Shown here piece after piece: positions 1 to 6,072 of a DNA stretch of 37,564 nucleotides. Made by a program: the position numbers and the translations under genes. Source of the DNA: a virus; the IMG/VR virus record IMGVR_UViG_3300036853_000089, positions 1 to 37,564 of that record; one strand, written 5' to 3'. The notes below the pieces were generated by a model. The model searched no databases. It was not told the DNA's origin and was given only the letters and a program-made list of their open reading frames with translations. The stretch's first letter is position 1; each line of letters begins with the position of its first letter.

Positions 1-122
1 TCCCGGCCCTGGCCGGCCACCCGGCGATTCTGGTGGCTCAGGCTGTCATCGGGGCGCTGCTGCCGTCGCTCGGTGGCGTGTCGCATGCGATCGCCGGGAC
101 GGAAGTCGTTCCCAAGTCATAG
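1..122 (+). CDS. 3' part of the small hydrophobic holin-like protein (duplicate of the window end)
   Basis: The frame from base 3 to the TAG at 120-122 encodes the last 39 residues of the 67-residue protein whose full copy lies at 37356-37559. It is truncated here only because the circular molecule was cut inside the gene. It directly precedes the barrel-protein gene at 168, so the lysis cassette continues across the junction. Confidence 0.8.
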   Translation, partial: PALAGHPAILVAQAVIGALLPSLGGVSHAIAGTEVVPKS

Positions 123-127
123 CGGTC
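1..127. repeat. Terminal direct repeat, left copy
   Basis: These 127 bases are identical to bases 37438-37564. A 127-base exact end overlap matches a common maximum k-mer of short-read assemblers, so it most likely marks a circular assembly rather than a biological terminal repeat. The true circle is then about 37,437 bp and any gene crossing the ends is intact. Confidence 0.95.
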
Positions 128-146
128 TATATCCACCGGCCGCTAT
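119..146 (+). other. Inverted repeat overlapping the holin-like stop codon
   Basis: ATAGCGG (119-125) and CCGCTAT (140-146) form a perfect 7-bp stem with a 14-base loop. It begins at the stop codon of the holin-like gene and ends 8 bases before the strong Shine-Dalgarno sequence of the next gene. There is no T-run after it, so it is not a canonical intrinsic terminator; it may limit read-through or mark RNA processing. Confidence 0.35.
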
Positions 147-167
147 AACCCACAAAGGAGGGTATAA

Positions 168-632
168 ATGAAGCACCTGACCGTTGTCCTCGCTCTGCTG
201 CTCGTCTGCTCTGCCTCGTTCGCCGGGATTCCCGGTAAAACCGAGTTCACCTTTTCCGGCTCCTACGTCAACCCGGACGACGGGAAGGCCACCTGGAACG
301 TCGGCTTCGAGCCGCTGTTCCCGATGGGGACCGGCGTCCTCGTCATCGGCCCGTCCGCCGTGGTCTCCGACAACGACGTGAACACCGGAGCCGGGGCGAC
401 TCTGGAGGTCAACGTCCCCGGCCAGTCCGGCGGCTTCTTCTTCGGCGGGCAGGCGCTCTACTACCTGGACTCCGAGGACGGGCAGGACGACCACACCACG
501 TCGGCCCGCGCCGGCCTGAAGCTGCCCATCAGCCAGAGCGGGCTTTTCAAGGTCTACGTCCAGAAGGGGCTCTCGGGACGGGACCGGGACAACGACTTGT
601 CCGGGGTGCTGGCCGCCGTCATCAAGTTCTGA
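168..632 (+). CDS. Secreted outer-membrane beta-barrel-like protein
   Basis: The 154-residue product starts with a clear signal peptide (basic start, hydrophobic core about residues 4-14, AFA-type cleavage after residue 19). The mature part is rich in Gly, Ser and alternating hydrophobic/polar residues, and the protein ends in VIKF with a terminal Phe, as in proteins inserted by the BAM complex. I infer a small outer-membrane barrel. A strong ribosome site, AAAGGAGGG at 154-162, fixes the ATG. It lies between the lysis genes and the integrase, a common place for lysogenic-conversion genes, so superinfection exclusion or surface alteration is plausible but unproven. No specific family was recognised. 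Confidence 0.65.
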   Translation: MKHLTVVLALLLVCSASFAGIPGKTEFTFSGSYVNPDDGKATWNVGFEPLFPMGTGVLVIGPSAVVSDNDVNTGAGATLEVNVPGQSGGFFFGGQALYYLDSEDGQDDHTTSARAGLKLPISQSGLFKVYVQKGLSGRDRDNDLSGVLAAVIKF

Positions 633-973
633 TGGCCTGGTACGACTTCATCCTCGGCGGGGATAGCAGGCAACTCGACCGGATCGAGAAGAAGCAGGAC
701 GCCCTCATCTCCATGGTGATGGTGCTTTCACAGAAAGAGGAGGAACACTTCATGGCCGACACTTCCGCACTCGACGCACTCACGGCACAGGTCACGGAGA
801 ACACCGACCTGGAGCAGTCCGCCATCCTGCTGATTCAGGGTCTCGCAGACCAGATCGCCAACGCCGGGACCGACCCGGCGGCCTTGGCGGCCCTGTCCGC
901 GAAGCTCAAGAGCAGCGCCGATGCTCTGGCGGCTGCCATCACCGCGAACACCCCGGCACCCCCGGCTCCCTAG
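632..973 (+). CDS. Coiled-coil/Ala-rich small protein with an internal second start
   Basis: 113 residues, with the ATG overlapping the previous stop (TGATG). Residues 1-40 contain a short amphipathic segment with heptad-like spacing (LDRIEKKQDALISMVMVL). From residue 41 the protein is a helical Ala/Leu/Asp-rich domain ending in a Pro/Ala tail. Small proteins resembling this second part are common in phages near tail or lysis genes, function unknown. An in-frame ATG at 752 with its own strong ribosome site would give a separate 73-residue form. It is the last gene before the integrase. Confidence 0.65.
   Translation: MAWYDFILGGDSRQLDRIEKKQDALISMVMVLSQKEEEHFMADTSALDALTAQVTENTDLEQSAILLIQGLADQIANAGTDPAALAALSAKLKSSADALAAAITANTPAPPAP
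737..754 (+). promoter_or_regulatory. Internal ribosome binding site and second start codon
   Basis: GAGGAGG at 737-743 sits 8 bases before an in-frame ATG at 752 inside the 632-973 gene. This is the best Shine-Dalgarno match in the gene; the 632 start depends on coupling to the upstream stop. Two nested products in one frame are therefore likely. Confidence 0.5.
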
Positions 974-1032
974 CCATCACCGCTAGGCCGGGGCGGGATA
1001 CAAGTGCCGGCTACTCCCCCGTCAGATTCAGG

Positions 1033-1061
1033 TTGCCAGCAACGAAGAATAGGCGCAGAAT
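1033..1061 (+). promoter_or_regulatory. Possible promoter upstream of the integrase
   Basis: TTGCCA (1033-1038) and CAGAAT (1056-1061) are separated by 17 bases. They match sigma70-type consensus at 5/6 and 4/6 positions in the 116-base gap before the integrase. The match is modest and could be chance. Confidence 0.3.
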
Positions 1062-1089
1062 CTAGACACTTCGCAATCCGGGGGAATGC

Positions 1090-1974
1090 TTGCGGGACGC
1101 GCCGTTCAGGGATATAGCACGCGCCTTCCTCGCTCACCGCTCTCTCTACAGTTCCGACCCTCGCACCCTCCGCTCGACGATGGCCGTGCTGGCGGCAGGC
1201 TTCGGGGAGCGCCGCCTCCCCGACATCACCCCGCGGCTCATCGAAGGATGGATGACCGCGCGCCTCGCCGCCGGGGTGTCGCATGCCACGCTCAACCGGA
1301 ACCGGGCCGGGCTCTCCGTGCTGTTCGAGTGGTGCATCGCGGAGGGCTACTTCCCGGGTCCGAATCCCACGAAGCGGATCCGCCGCTTCCGTGAGGGGCC
1401 AGGGCGCGACCGCTACCTGACCGCCGAAGAATCCGACCGCCTCATCATGGCAAGCGCGCCGCACTTGCGGACCGTCCTGTACGTGCTGCTCTACACCGGG
1501 GCGAGGCTGTCCGAGGCGCTCAAGCTGACGTGGGCCGACTGCGACTTCTCTGCGGGGCTCATCATCTTCCGGCGCAACACGACGAAGGGGCAGCGCGTGA
1601 CGCGGGCCGTGCCGATAGCGCCGCGGCTGCTGACGCATCTCCGAAGCCTGCGCCGTGGGCGTGAGGATCAAACCGTCTGCTCGTGGGGCGATGCTCCGCT
1701 CAAGTCGGTGAAGACGGCGTTCGCCACGGCGAAGCGGAAGGCTGGCCTCGGGGAAGACGTGGTTCTACACTCGTGCCGGCATTCGTTCTCGACATGGTGG
1801 CGGCAGAACGGCGGCAGCCTGGAGGACTTGAAAGAGATGTTGGGCCATAGCGACCTCAAATTGACCCTTCGCTACGCGCATTTTTCGCCCGAGGCGCGTG
1901 CAGCGGCTGCACGGTATATCGGCCCGCCGCGTCAAGTCAGGGACGCCACGGAAGGGCCATCGGAGAAATCCTGA
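1090..1974 (+). CDS. int: Phage tyrosine integrase
   Basis: 294 residues. Residues about 1-100 are a SAM-like core-binding domain (LNRNRAGLSVLFEW); residues about 108-275 are the catalytic domain. The catalytic set is visible: Arg139 in TGARLSEAL, Lys166 in the beta-hairpin region, His227-x-x-Arg230, His253 in LGHS and the nucleophile Tyr262. It would carry out site-specific recombination between phage attP and a host attB. The start is TTG at 1090; the frame is open upstream only to 1066 and has no ATG nearby. An attP-like tRNA 3' half lies 236 bases downstream, in the usual int-attP arrangement. The protein appears intact. Confidence 0.93.
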   Translation: MRDAPFRDIARAFLAHRSLYSSDPRTLRSTMAVLAAGFGERRLPDITPRLIEGWMTARLAAGVSHATLNRNRAGLSVLFEWCIAEGYFPGPNPTKRIRRFREGPGRDRYLTAEESDRLIMASAPHLRTVLYVLLYTGARLSEALKLTWADCDFSAGLIIFRRNTTKGQRVTRAVPIAPRLLTHLRSLRRGREDQTVCSWGDAPLKSVKTAFATAKRKAGLGEDVVLHSCRHSFSTWWRQNGGSLEDLKEMLGHSDLKLTLRYAHFSPEARAAAARYIGPPRQVRDATEGPSEKS

Positions 1975-1993
1975 CCCGGGGGTAGGGGAGGAC

Positions 1994-2023
1994 TTGACAA
2001 CGCTGCGGACTCCGACTTATCTT
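1994..2023 (+). promoter_or_regulatory. Sigma70-like promoter downstream of int
   Basis: TTGACA at 1994-1999 is a perfect -35. TATCTT at 2018-2023 (spacer 18) or TTATCT at 2017-2022 (spacer 17) could be the -10. It is the best promoter I see, lies right after the integrase stop and points rightwards into the early region. The -10 lies inside the dyad 2011-2049, so a bound regulator or an RNA hairpin could control it. Confidence 0.5.
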
Positions 2024-2049
2024 CCCGCTCGATCTTGGGAGGAGTCGGA
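2011..2049. repeat. Dyad over the -10 region and ribosome site
   Basis: TCCGACT (2011-2017) and AGTCGGA (2043-2049) are a perfect 7-bp inverted repeat. A second pairing, GACTCC (2008-2013) with GGAGTC (2041-2046), is also possible. The left arm overlaps the proposed -10 and the right arm overlaps the GGGAGG ribosome site of the following ATG at 2050. It could be an operator or an RNA hairpin that hides the ribosome site. Confidence 0.45.
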
Positions 2050-2343
2050 ATGGATACCCTGAATGCAATCAGAGATGACCGCCCGGGGAGCCGATACTTC
2101 TCCCAAGACGTATCCCGCCTAGTCGTCCTTCGAGACGGCACCGGGCGGTCTTCTGTGGCTGCACGCGTCGCGGATATCCTGACCGTGGATGTCCGCAGAT
2201 CGGCGTCCGTAGGGTTCCTAATCCGTGGGTCGGCAGTTCAATTCTGCCCAGGCCCAAACCCGCCGACCTCATACGACCTACTGACAGTTGATCTGCAGAC
2301 GCTTCGGACTCGGTGTCCGCGGCGTAGTCGTGTGTCCGCGTGA
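2050..2343 (+). CDS. Doubtful 97-residue reading frame across the attP region
   Basis: The ATG at 2050 follows GGGAGG with good spacing and the stop overlaps the GTG of the next gene, so translation is possible. However, the frame runs through a structured element (2077-2150) and through the tRNA-like attP core, where it reads as a peptide typical of mis-annotated tRNA ends. No domain is recognised. If expressed, integration would change its C-terminus. More likely this interval is regulatory or RNA-coding. Confidence 0.25.
   Translation: MDTLNAIRDDRPGSRYFSQDVSRLVVLRDGTGRSSVAARVADILTVDVRRSASVGFLIRGSAVQFCPGPNPPTSYDLLTVDLQTLRTRCPRRSRVSA
2077..2150 (+). ncRNA. Candidate structured RNA beside attP
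   Basis: A perfect 10-bp stem, GACCGCCCGG (2077-2086) with CCGGGCGGTC (2141-2150), closes a 54-base interval. Inside are two further hairpins: GGAG/CTCC (2087-2090 with 2100-2103) and GTCGTC/GACGGC (2122-2127 with 2134-2139, one G-U pair). Together they make a three-way junction about 50 bases downstream of the promoter, followed by TTCT. This may be a small RNA, a leader or an attenuator; the dyads could instead be protein-binding arms near attP. No known RNA family was recognised. Confidence 0.4.
2210..2256 (+). other. attP: attP core: 3' half of a tRNA, probably tRNA-Arg(CCU)
   Basis: The sequence reads as the 3' part of a tRNA: anticodon loop TTCCTAA (2215-2221, anticodon CCT), variable loop GGGTC (2227-2231), a perfect T arm GGCAG-TTCAATT-CTGCC (2232-2248), acceptor strand CAGGCCC (2249-2255) and discriminator A at 2256. 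No matching acceptor 5' strand (GGGCCTG) or D arm lies upstream and the anticodon stem pairs poorly, so this is not a complete tRNA gene. Tyrosine integrases commonly use such tRNA-end identity as the attachment core, so integration would rebuild a functional host tRNA. Confidence 0.75.
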
Positions 2344-2669
2344 AGTGCGATACGCGCTTCTGGGCCAAGGTCAACCGGACCGATTCATGCTGGCTGTGGA
2401 CCGGCTCGGTCACGAGCGTCGGATACGGCCAGTTTGCCGTCGCGCACAACGTCAATTGGTCGGCGCATCGGTACTCGTGGCTGCTGCATCACGGGAACCT
2501 CCCCAAGCCGCCGCTCCAGGTGCTGCACTCGTGCGACGTGCGGCGATGCGTGAATCCCGCGCACCTGTGGGCCGGGACGCAGAAAGACAACCTGCTGGAC
2601 GCCTCCCGTAAGGGACGTCTGTCTCACAAGTTCAATCAGAAATCCCCCTCGTGCGGAGTGACGACATGA
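2340..2669 (+). CDS. HNH endonuclease (HNH_3-like), copy 1
   Basis: 109 residues, GTG start overlapping the preceding stop. It shows the free-standing homing HNH layout: CWLWTGS near residue 17, GYGQF, AHRYSW, then the metal/active-site segment LHSCDVRRCVNPAHLW with His, paired Cys and a final His-Leu, followed by NLLDASRKGR. It likely nicks or cuts phage DNA. It lacks the C-terminal C-x2-GH zinc tail of the four other HNH proteins here, so it is a separate subgroup. It lies right after attP and before a structured noncoding stretch. Confidence 0.85.
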   Translation: MKCDTRFWAKVNRTDSCWLWTGSVTSVGYGQFAVAHNVNWSAHRYSWLLHHGNLPKPPLQVLHSCDVRRCVNPAHLWAGTQKDNLLDASRKGRLSHKFNQKSPSCGVTT

Positions 2670-3045
2670 GGGGGCTCTCCCACCGTCAGGCGCGTCCCCC
2701 ACAACCCCAGACCACCCAAGCGCCTGATCTCTACCCCCACCGAGGGCGAGTCGAAGTCATTGGCAGCCCTCTCTTGCGGACGGACAGGACAGGCGAAGTT
2801 GTGACGGGCTCACGGGTAGCCCGACGAGCAGCGGACCATTCGGGGACGTTTGAGTCCGCTGCATCCCTACCACCGGCAAAACCCCCGGAGTCGTCCCACC
2901 TTTCTTCAACGAGATGGCTCTCTGTGATGAACGGTGACGGCTCCGGGGGAATGGCTGGAAGGAGCGGCGAAGGCGTGACCCGACGGAATTGGACCTCCCC
3001 GGGCCTGCGTCCCGCCGTTCCTTCGAACCTCTGCGAGGTGAGCCG
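2670..3045 (+). other. 376-base stretch without a convincing gene
   Basis: A reading frame from ATG 2666 to the stop at 3049 would overlap both neighbours by ATGA (127 residues). Its translation is a Pro/Arg/Ser-rich string with no fold signature, and an antisense frame is equally poor. The stretch holds several perfect inverted repeats between 2805 and 2949, described separately. I favour RNA structure or regulation over protein coding. Confidence 0.5.
2805..2949 (+). ncRNA. Candidate structured RNA downstream of the first HNH gene
   Basis: Three consecutive perfect stems are seen: CGGGCT (2805-2810) with AGCCCG (2818-2823); GCAGCGGAC (2828-2836) with GTCCGCTGC (2854-2862); and CCCCCGGAG (2882-2890) with CTCCGGGGG (2941-2949). 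Inside the last loop is GAGA-TGGC-TCTC. Such nested, non-overlapping stems of 6, 9 and 9 bp in 145 bases suggest a folded RNA. It could be a regulatory RNA or part of a mobile-intron-like element with the HNH gene; I cannot assign a class. Confidence 0.4.
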
Positions 3046-3276
3046 ATGAGCGAGCCGTGCCGAATCTGCGGCGGCCCTCGGATGCCGAAGGAGCTGGTCG
3101 CGCTGCGAAAGGAAGTCGCGGGCCTTCACCCGTCGATGGGCCTCTACCAGGACATGGCCGCGACGTGGCGCTCGACCATCGGCAGGGGGCGCGACTGGAT
3201 GTGCGTCTGCTGCCAGACGTGGGTCGCGGAGTTCATGGGCCTCATCCAGAGGCCAAAGCGAGCGGAGGTCACGTGA
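3046..3276 (+). CDS. Small zinc-ribbon-like protein
   Basis: 76 residues from ATG 3046 (ribosome site GAGGTGAG a few bases upstream). CRICGG at residues 4-9 and CVCC near residue 49 make two Cys pairs, suggesting one bound zinc, with a helical middle. The frame continues 57 bases upstream to another start at 2989, but that extension overlaps a structured region and lacks conservation signs. It overlaps the SLOG gene by 4 bases, implying co-translation. No family recognised. Confidence 0.65.
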   Translation: MSEPCRICGGPRMPKELVALRKEVAGLHPSMGLYQDMAATWRSTIGRGRDWMCVCCQTWVAEFMGLIQRPKRAEVT

Positions 3277-3611
3277 GGGTGATCATCTGCGGCTCCCGCC
3301 ACGGCACCGACAAGATGCGCGTCTGGAATCGCATGGCCGCCCTGCCAAAGGACGCCATTGTCATCGAGGGCGGCGCGGCGGGCGTGGATCAACTCGCCTT
3401 CTGGAACGCCGACAAGCTGGGCCTCCGTCACGAGACATACACGGCCCAGTGGGGCCTCTACGGTCGCGGCGCTGGCCCTCGCCGCAATCAGCAAATGCTC
3501 GACGCCGGTGCGGATCTTGTCATCGCCTTCCCTGACGCCAAGAGCAAGGGGACGCTGGACATGATTCGGCGCGCTCGCAAGGCTGGCGTCCCAGTCGAGG
3601 TCATCCGCTGA
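3273..3611 (+). CDS. SLOG-domain protein (DUF2493/YspA-like)
   Basis: 112 residues, GTG start. The pattern matches the YspA/DUF2493 branch of the SLOG (Rossmann-like) superfamily: N-terminal strand MRVIICGSRHGTD, then VIEGGAAGVDQLA (residues about 30-42), a GPRRNQQML segment, and LVIAFPDAKSKGT before the last helix. SLOG domains bind nucleotides or nucleotide-derived ligands such as NAD derivatives, and several act in or against antiviral signalling. In this phage it could sense or sequester such a ligand; that role is inferred. It sits between two Cys-pair mini-proteins in one coupled operon. Confidence 0.8.
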   Translation: MRVIICGSRHGTDKMRVWNRMAALPKDAIVIEGGAAGVDQLAFWNADKLGLRHETYTAQWGLYGRGAGPRRNQQMLDAGADLVIAFPDAKSKGTLDMIRRARKAGVPVEVIR

Positions 3612-3802
3612 TGTCGCTGATCTGGACCGGCCCTGCCCCCGCTCCCACGCCGAAGCCCTCGGGCCTGTGGACGCGCTGCTGGTATTGCGGCGGACGTGGG
3701 CGGATCACCGTCACCTGGAACGGCGACGAGGACGAATGCTCGGATTGCTGGGGTGCCGGTGGATGGGGACCAGTTAGCCGCAGAGAGGCAGAAACGAAAT
3801 GA
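3611..3802 (+). CDS. DnaJ-type zinc-finger mini-protein
   Basis: 63 residues from ATG 3611 (TGATG overlap with the SLOG gene). CWYCGGRGR near residue 23 and CSDCWGAGG near residue 43 match the CxxCxGxG zinc-binding repeats of DnaJ. Two such repeats could bind one zinc. It is a stand-alone mini-protein without a J domain. It overlaps the next HNH gene by ATGA. Confidence 0.7.
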   Translation: MSLIWTGPAPAPTPKPSGLWTRCWYCGGRGRITVTWNGDEDECSDCWGAGGWGPVSRREAETK

Positions 3803-4266
3803 GGCAATCGCGCTTGTCAGAGAGGCCATTCGAGAAGATCGACTTCTGGACCTCTCGGTGCTGGTCGTGGCTGGGCGCTAGAAACGACTCCGGCTATGGA
3901 CAGCTACAAACGTCGGTAGGGCAGAAATCATACGCGCACCGATGGATGTATGAGCGCACTTATGGTCCTATCCCCGAGGGGCTTTGGATTGATCATCTCT
4001 GTAGAAATACATCCTGCATGAGGCCGACGCACCTCCAAGCTGTAACTCCGTGGGAGAACACTAAGAGGGGCAAACAGTTCTCATTGAGAACGCATTGCAA
4101 GCGTGGCCATGCCTTTGATGAGCAGAACAGGTCCATTCGCAAGAATCAAAGGCCATGGTACGGCAGGCCCGAGCACCAGACGTGTCGCACCTGCTTCAAC
4201 GCCAATCAGAGGCGTTATCGACATGCACGCGCTGGCGGATTCGGGCCGGTGCGGAAGGAGGCGTGA
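3799..4266 (+). CDS. HNH endonuclease with C-terminal zinc tail, copy 2
   Basis: 155 residues. CWSWLGARNDSGYGQ (about 23-37), AHRWMYERTYGPIPEG, then the HNH core IDHLCRNTSCMRPTHL, and a C-terminal CKRGHAF...CRTC zinc segment with basic residues. This is the free-standing homing-type HNH layout, predicted to cut DNA. The gene is visibly more AT-rich than its neighbours, a sign of separate acquisition. It is directly followed by a related HNH gene. Confidence 0.88.
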   Translation: MRQSRLSERPFEKIDFWTSRCWSWLGARNDSGYGQLQTSVGQKSYAHRWMYERTYGPIPEGLWIDHLCRNTSCMRPTHLQAVTPWENTKRGKQFSLRTHCKRGHAFDEQNRSIRKNQRPWYGRPEHQTCRTCFNANQRRYRHARAGGFGPVRKEA

Positions 4267-4715
4267 TGGAGCATCCGCTTCACGATGCATGGCTGTCCCC
4301 GAAGATCGTGGTTTGTCCTACGGGATGCTGGATCTGGGCGGCAGCCATTAACGAGTTTGGCTATGGAGTCGCTTTCCCAAAGGCAGAAGGGCGTACTCGA
4401 TTAGCGCACAGGGTCACATATCAAATGCTCAACGGCACGATCCCTGAAGGGCTACAAATCGATCATCTCTGCCGGATCCGCAATTGTGTGAATCCATCGC
4501 ACATGGAACTCGTTACTCCACGCGAGAATACGCTGCGCGGCGCCGTCGCATGCGGACCACTGAGAGAGAGAAAGAAGTTCTGCTCGAAGGGCCATCCACG
4601 ACTACATTTCAATTATGGAGGCCGAGAGACTTTTAGTTGCAAGGAGTGCCCGCGCGAGAATTACCGCAGATATTACTGGCGCCGTAAAGAACGCCTGGAG
4701 GCCTCATGTCCTTGA
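4266..4715 (+). CDS. HNH endonuclease with C-terminal zinc tail, copy 3
   Basis: 149 residues, ATG overlapping the previous stop (TGATG). CWIWAAAINEFGYGVAF, AHRVTYQMLNGTIPEG, core IDHLCRIRNCVNPSHM, then CSKGHPRLHF and CKECPRENYRRYYW. It is paralogous to the preceding gene and similarly AT-rich. Two adjacent HNH genes suggest sequential insertion or a local duplication followed by divergence. A mobility role is likely; the target cannot be read from the sequence. Confidence 0.88.
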   Translation: MEHPLHDAWLSPKIVVCPTGCWIWAAAINEFGYGVAFPKAEGRTRLAHRVTYQMLNGTIPEGLQIDHLCRIRNCVNPSHMELVTPRENTLRGAVACGPLRERKKFCSKGHPRLHFNYGGRETFSCKECPRENYRRYYWRRKERLEASCP

Positions 4716-4948
4716 GCCCTCCATATTCGGAAAGAATCCGCATGAAGCACCAGCCCAATCCTGCACTCGGCAAGGGCTTCCATTGGCCCTCAGAGTGCGT
4801 CGAGGTATTCGGGCATCCGTGGCAGCGGATCTTCATGTGCCAGTCCGAAGGCTGCCGCAAGGGATGGGAGTTCAGGCGTGACGAGATGGACGCCGTAGGT
4901 CTGTTCTGCCACGGCGACGGAACCGTGCAAATCAAAGAGGGGGACTGA
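4706..4948 (+). CDS. Small Cys-containing protein of unknown function
   Basis: 80 residues from ATG 4706, preceded by GGAGG and overlapping the HNH gene by 10 bases; ATG 4742 would give 68 residues. Cysteines in CVEVFG, MCQSEGCRKGW and FCHGDG could form a zinc site. Trp/Phe-rich and compact. It overlaps the SSB-like gene by one base, so it belongs to the replication operon. No family recognised. Confidence 0.6.
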   Translation: MSLSPPYSERIRMKHQPNPALGKGFHWPSECVEVFGHPWQRIFMCQSEGCRKGWEFRRDEMDAVGLFCHGDGTVQIKEGD

Positions 4949-5484
4949 TGCCGATCTACGCCCGCACGAGCAGCAAGGACTTCACCCCCGCACCCGCTGG
5001 CCTGCAGTACGCCATCTGCTGCGACGTGGTGGACCTGGGGATGGTCCACTCCGACAAGTGGGACAAGACGCAGCACAAGGTCCGCCTCAAGTGGCAGTCC
5101 GAGGAAGAGATGCAGAACGGCAAGCCCTTCCTCATCTCCAAGGATTACACCCTCTCCATGCACGAGAAGGCCACGCTGCGGCTGCACATCGAGTCGTGGA
5201 TGGGCCGCAAGCTCACCGAGGAGGAAGCGGCCGAGTTCGACGTAGAGCAGATGCTGGACAAGGTGTGCCAGTTGAACATCGTCCACGTCCAGGGCAGCAA
5301 GGGCGGGACGTTCGCCAACATCGCCAGCATCGTGCCGGCAGGGAAGCGGGCCCCGGTGATGCAGGTCCGCGACTATGAGCGGGTCTGTGCGCGGGAGGGC
5401 TACAAGCCGCCGCAGATGGATGAGCCCCCGCCGCACAGCGACATCGACATGGGGCAGATGCCGGACGAGGAGCCCCCTTTCTGA
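4948..5484 (+). CDS. Single-stranded DNA-binding (SSB-like) protein
   Basis: 178 residues. Residues about 15-110 look like an OB-fold with strand-like segments (LGMVHSDKWDKTQHKVRLKW, FLISKDYTLSMHEKATL) and a QLNIVHVQGSKGG strand. The C-terminus is Pro/Asp-rich and ends DEEPPF, an acidic tip with terminal Phe as in bacterial SSB proteins, which recruits replication and repair partners. It would coat single-stranded DNA during phage replication. Phage proteins of this type and length are common near replication initiators, as here. Confidence 0.72.
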   Translation: MPIYARTSSKDFTPAPAGLQYAICCDVVDLGMVHSDKWDKTQHKVRLKWQSEEEMQNGKPFLISKDYTLSMHEKATLRLHIESWMGRKLTEEEAAEFDVEQMLDKVCQLNIVHVQGSKGGTFANIASIVPAGKRAPVMQVRDYERVCAREGYKPPQMDEPPPHSDIDMGQMPDEEPPF

Positions 5485-5777
5485 TGGACCCGTTCCCCGA
5501 TGCTCAGGCCGAGGCGGACTTTCAGGACTGGCTCGCGGCGCAGGAGCGGGAAGCCGCGGCGCTCCCGCGCTGTCCGACCTGCGGCACGGAGTTCATCACC
5601 CGCATCACGGAGAGCGGGAAGCAGCCGTCGGAGGGCAAGTATTGGTGGGTCTGCAAGGAGCAGACATGCGGTCAGGCGTGGCAGATGTTGAAAGGGCAGA
5701 TGACCCGCAAGCCGGAATCGGACTTCGTGCTGCTGTGCCCTAAGTGCGGACAGGAGGATTGCGGATGCTGGGACTAG
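5484..5777 (+). CDS. Double zinc-ribbon mini-protein
   Basis: 97 residues, ATG overlapping the SSB stop (TGATG). The N-terminus is acidic and helical. CPTCG (about 30-34) and CKEQTCG (about 57-63) form a first probable zinc ribbon with an aromatic WWVC strand; CPKCGQEDCGC near the C-terminus is a second Cys cluster. This layout resembles nucleic-acid-binding ribbons. Its place directly after the SSB suggests a role in DNA metabolism, but none can be assigned. Confidence 0.65.
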   Translation: MDPFPDAQAEADFQDWLAAQEREAAALPRCPTCGTEFITRITESGKQPSEGKYWWVCKEQTCGQAWQMLKGQMTRKPESDFVLLCPKCGQEDCGCWD

Positions 5778-5935
5778 AAGCGGCCAGGGAGGCCTACAGC
5801 GAGGCCATGGACGCGCTGCGCTGCGACAACGCGGACCACGCTGCCGCCGTCACGCATGCGGTGCTGGCGCTCATCGTCGCGGAACGGGAGGACGAGGCGA
5901 GGCGACACCCGACCACAGAGGGAACGGGCCAGTGA
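5765..5935 (+). CDS. Small helical protein
   Basis: 56 residues from ATG 5765, overlapping the previous gene by 13 bases. Composition is Ala/Glu/Arg-rich and probably two helices (LEAAREAYSEAMDAL and AAVTHAVLALIVAEREDEA). It stays open between two coupled neighbours, which supports it as a real gene. Function unknown. Confidence 0.5.
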   Translation: MLGLEAAREAYSEAMDALRCDNADHAAAVTHAVLALIVAEREDEARRHPTTEGTGQ

Positions 5936-6072
5936 CCCGCCTCGTGGAGCCACGAAGTCCCGCCTGGGTGGGCCTGCTGATGGTGGCTGTCCTGACCATG
6001 GCCGGAGTCGGGCTGTATCTGACCATCGCCAAGGCGATTGACCTTGCTCTGGTGACGTGGGCCGCTCAATGA
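5932..6072 (+). CDS. Single-pass membrane mini-protein
   Basis: 46 residues, GTG start overlapping the previous stop (GTGA). A hydrophobic stretch at about residues 12-34 (WVGLLMVAVLTMAGVGLYL) is a likely transmembrane helix, followed by a second semi-hydrophobic helix. The stop overlaps the next ATG. Its role is unknown; small inner-membrane proteins in phage early operons often alter host envelope functions. Confidence 0.5.
   Translation: MTRLVEPRSPAWVGLLMVAVLTMAGVGLYLTIAKAIDLALVTWAAQ

Noticed and set aside
1086-1394. ATG-started 102-residue frame overlapping the integrase start
   Set aside because: Out of frame with the clear integrase domains; the real start is the TTG at 1090.
2205-2256. 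Complete tRNA gene
   Set aside because: The D arm and acceptor 5' strand are missing and the anticodon stem pairs poorly; only the 3' half is tRNA-like.
2666-3049. 127-residue plus-strand frame with ATGA overlaps on both sides
   Set aside because: The overlaps are attractive, but the protein is a Pro/Arg/Ser-rich string and the DNA holds long perfect stems; treated as noncoding.
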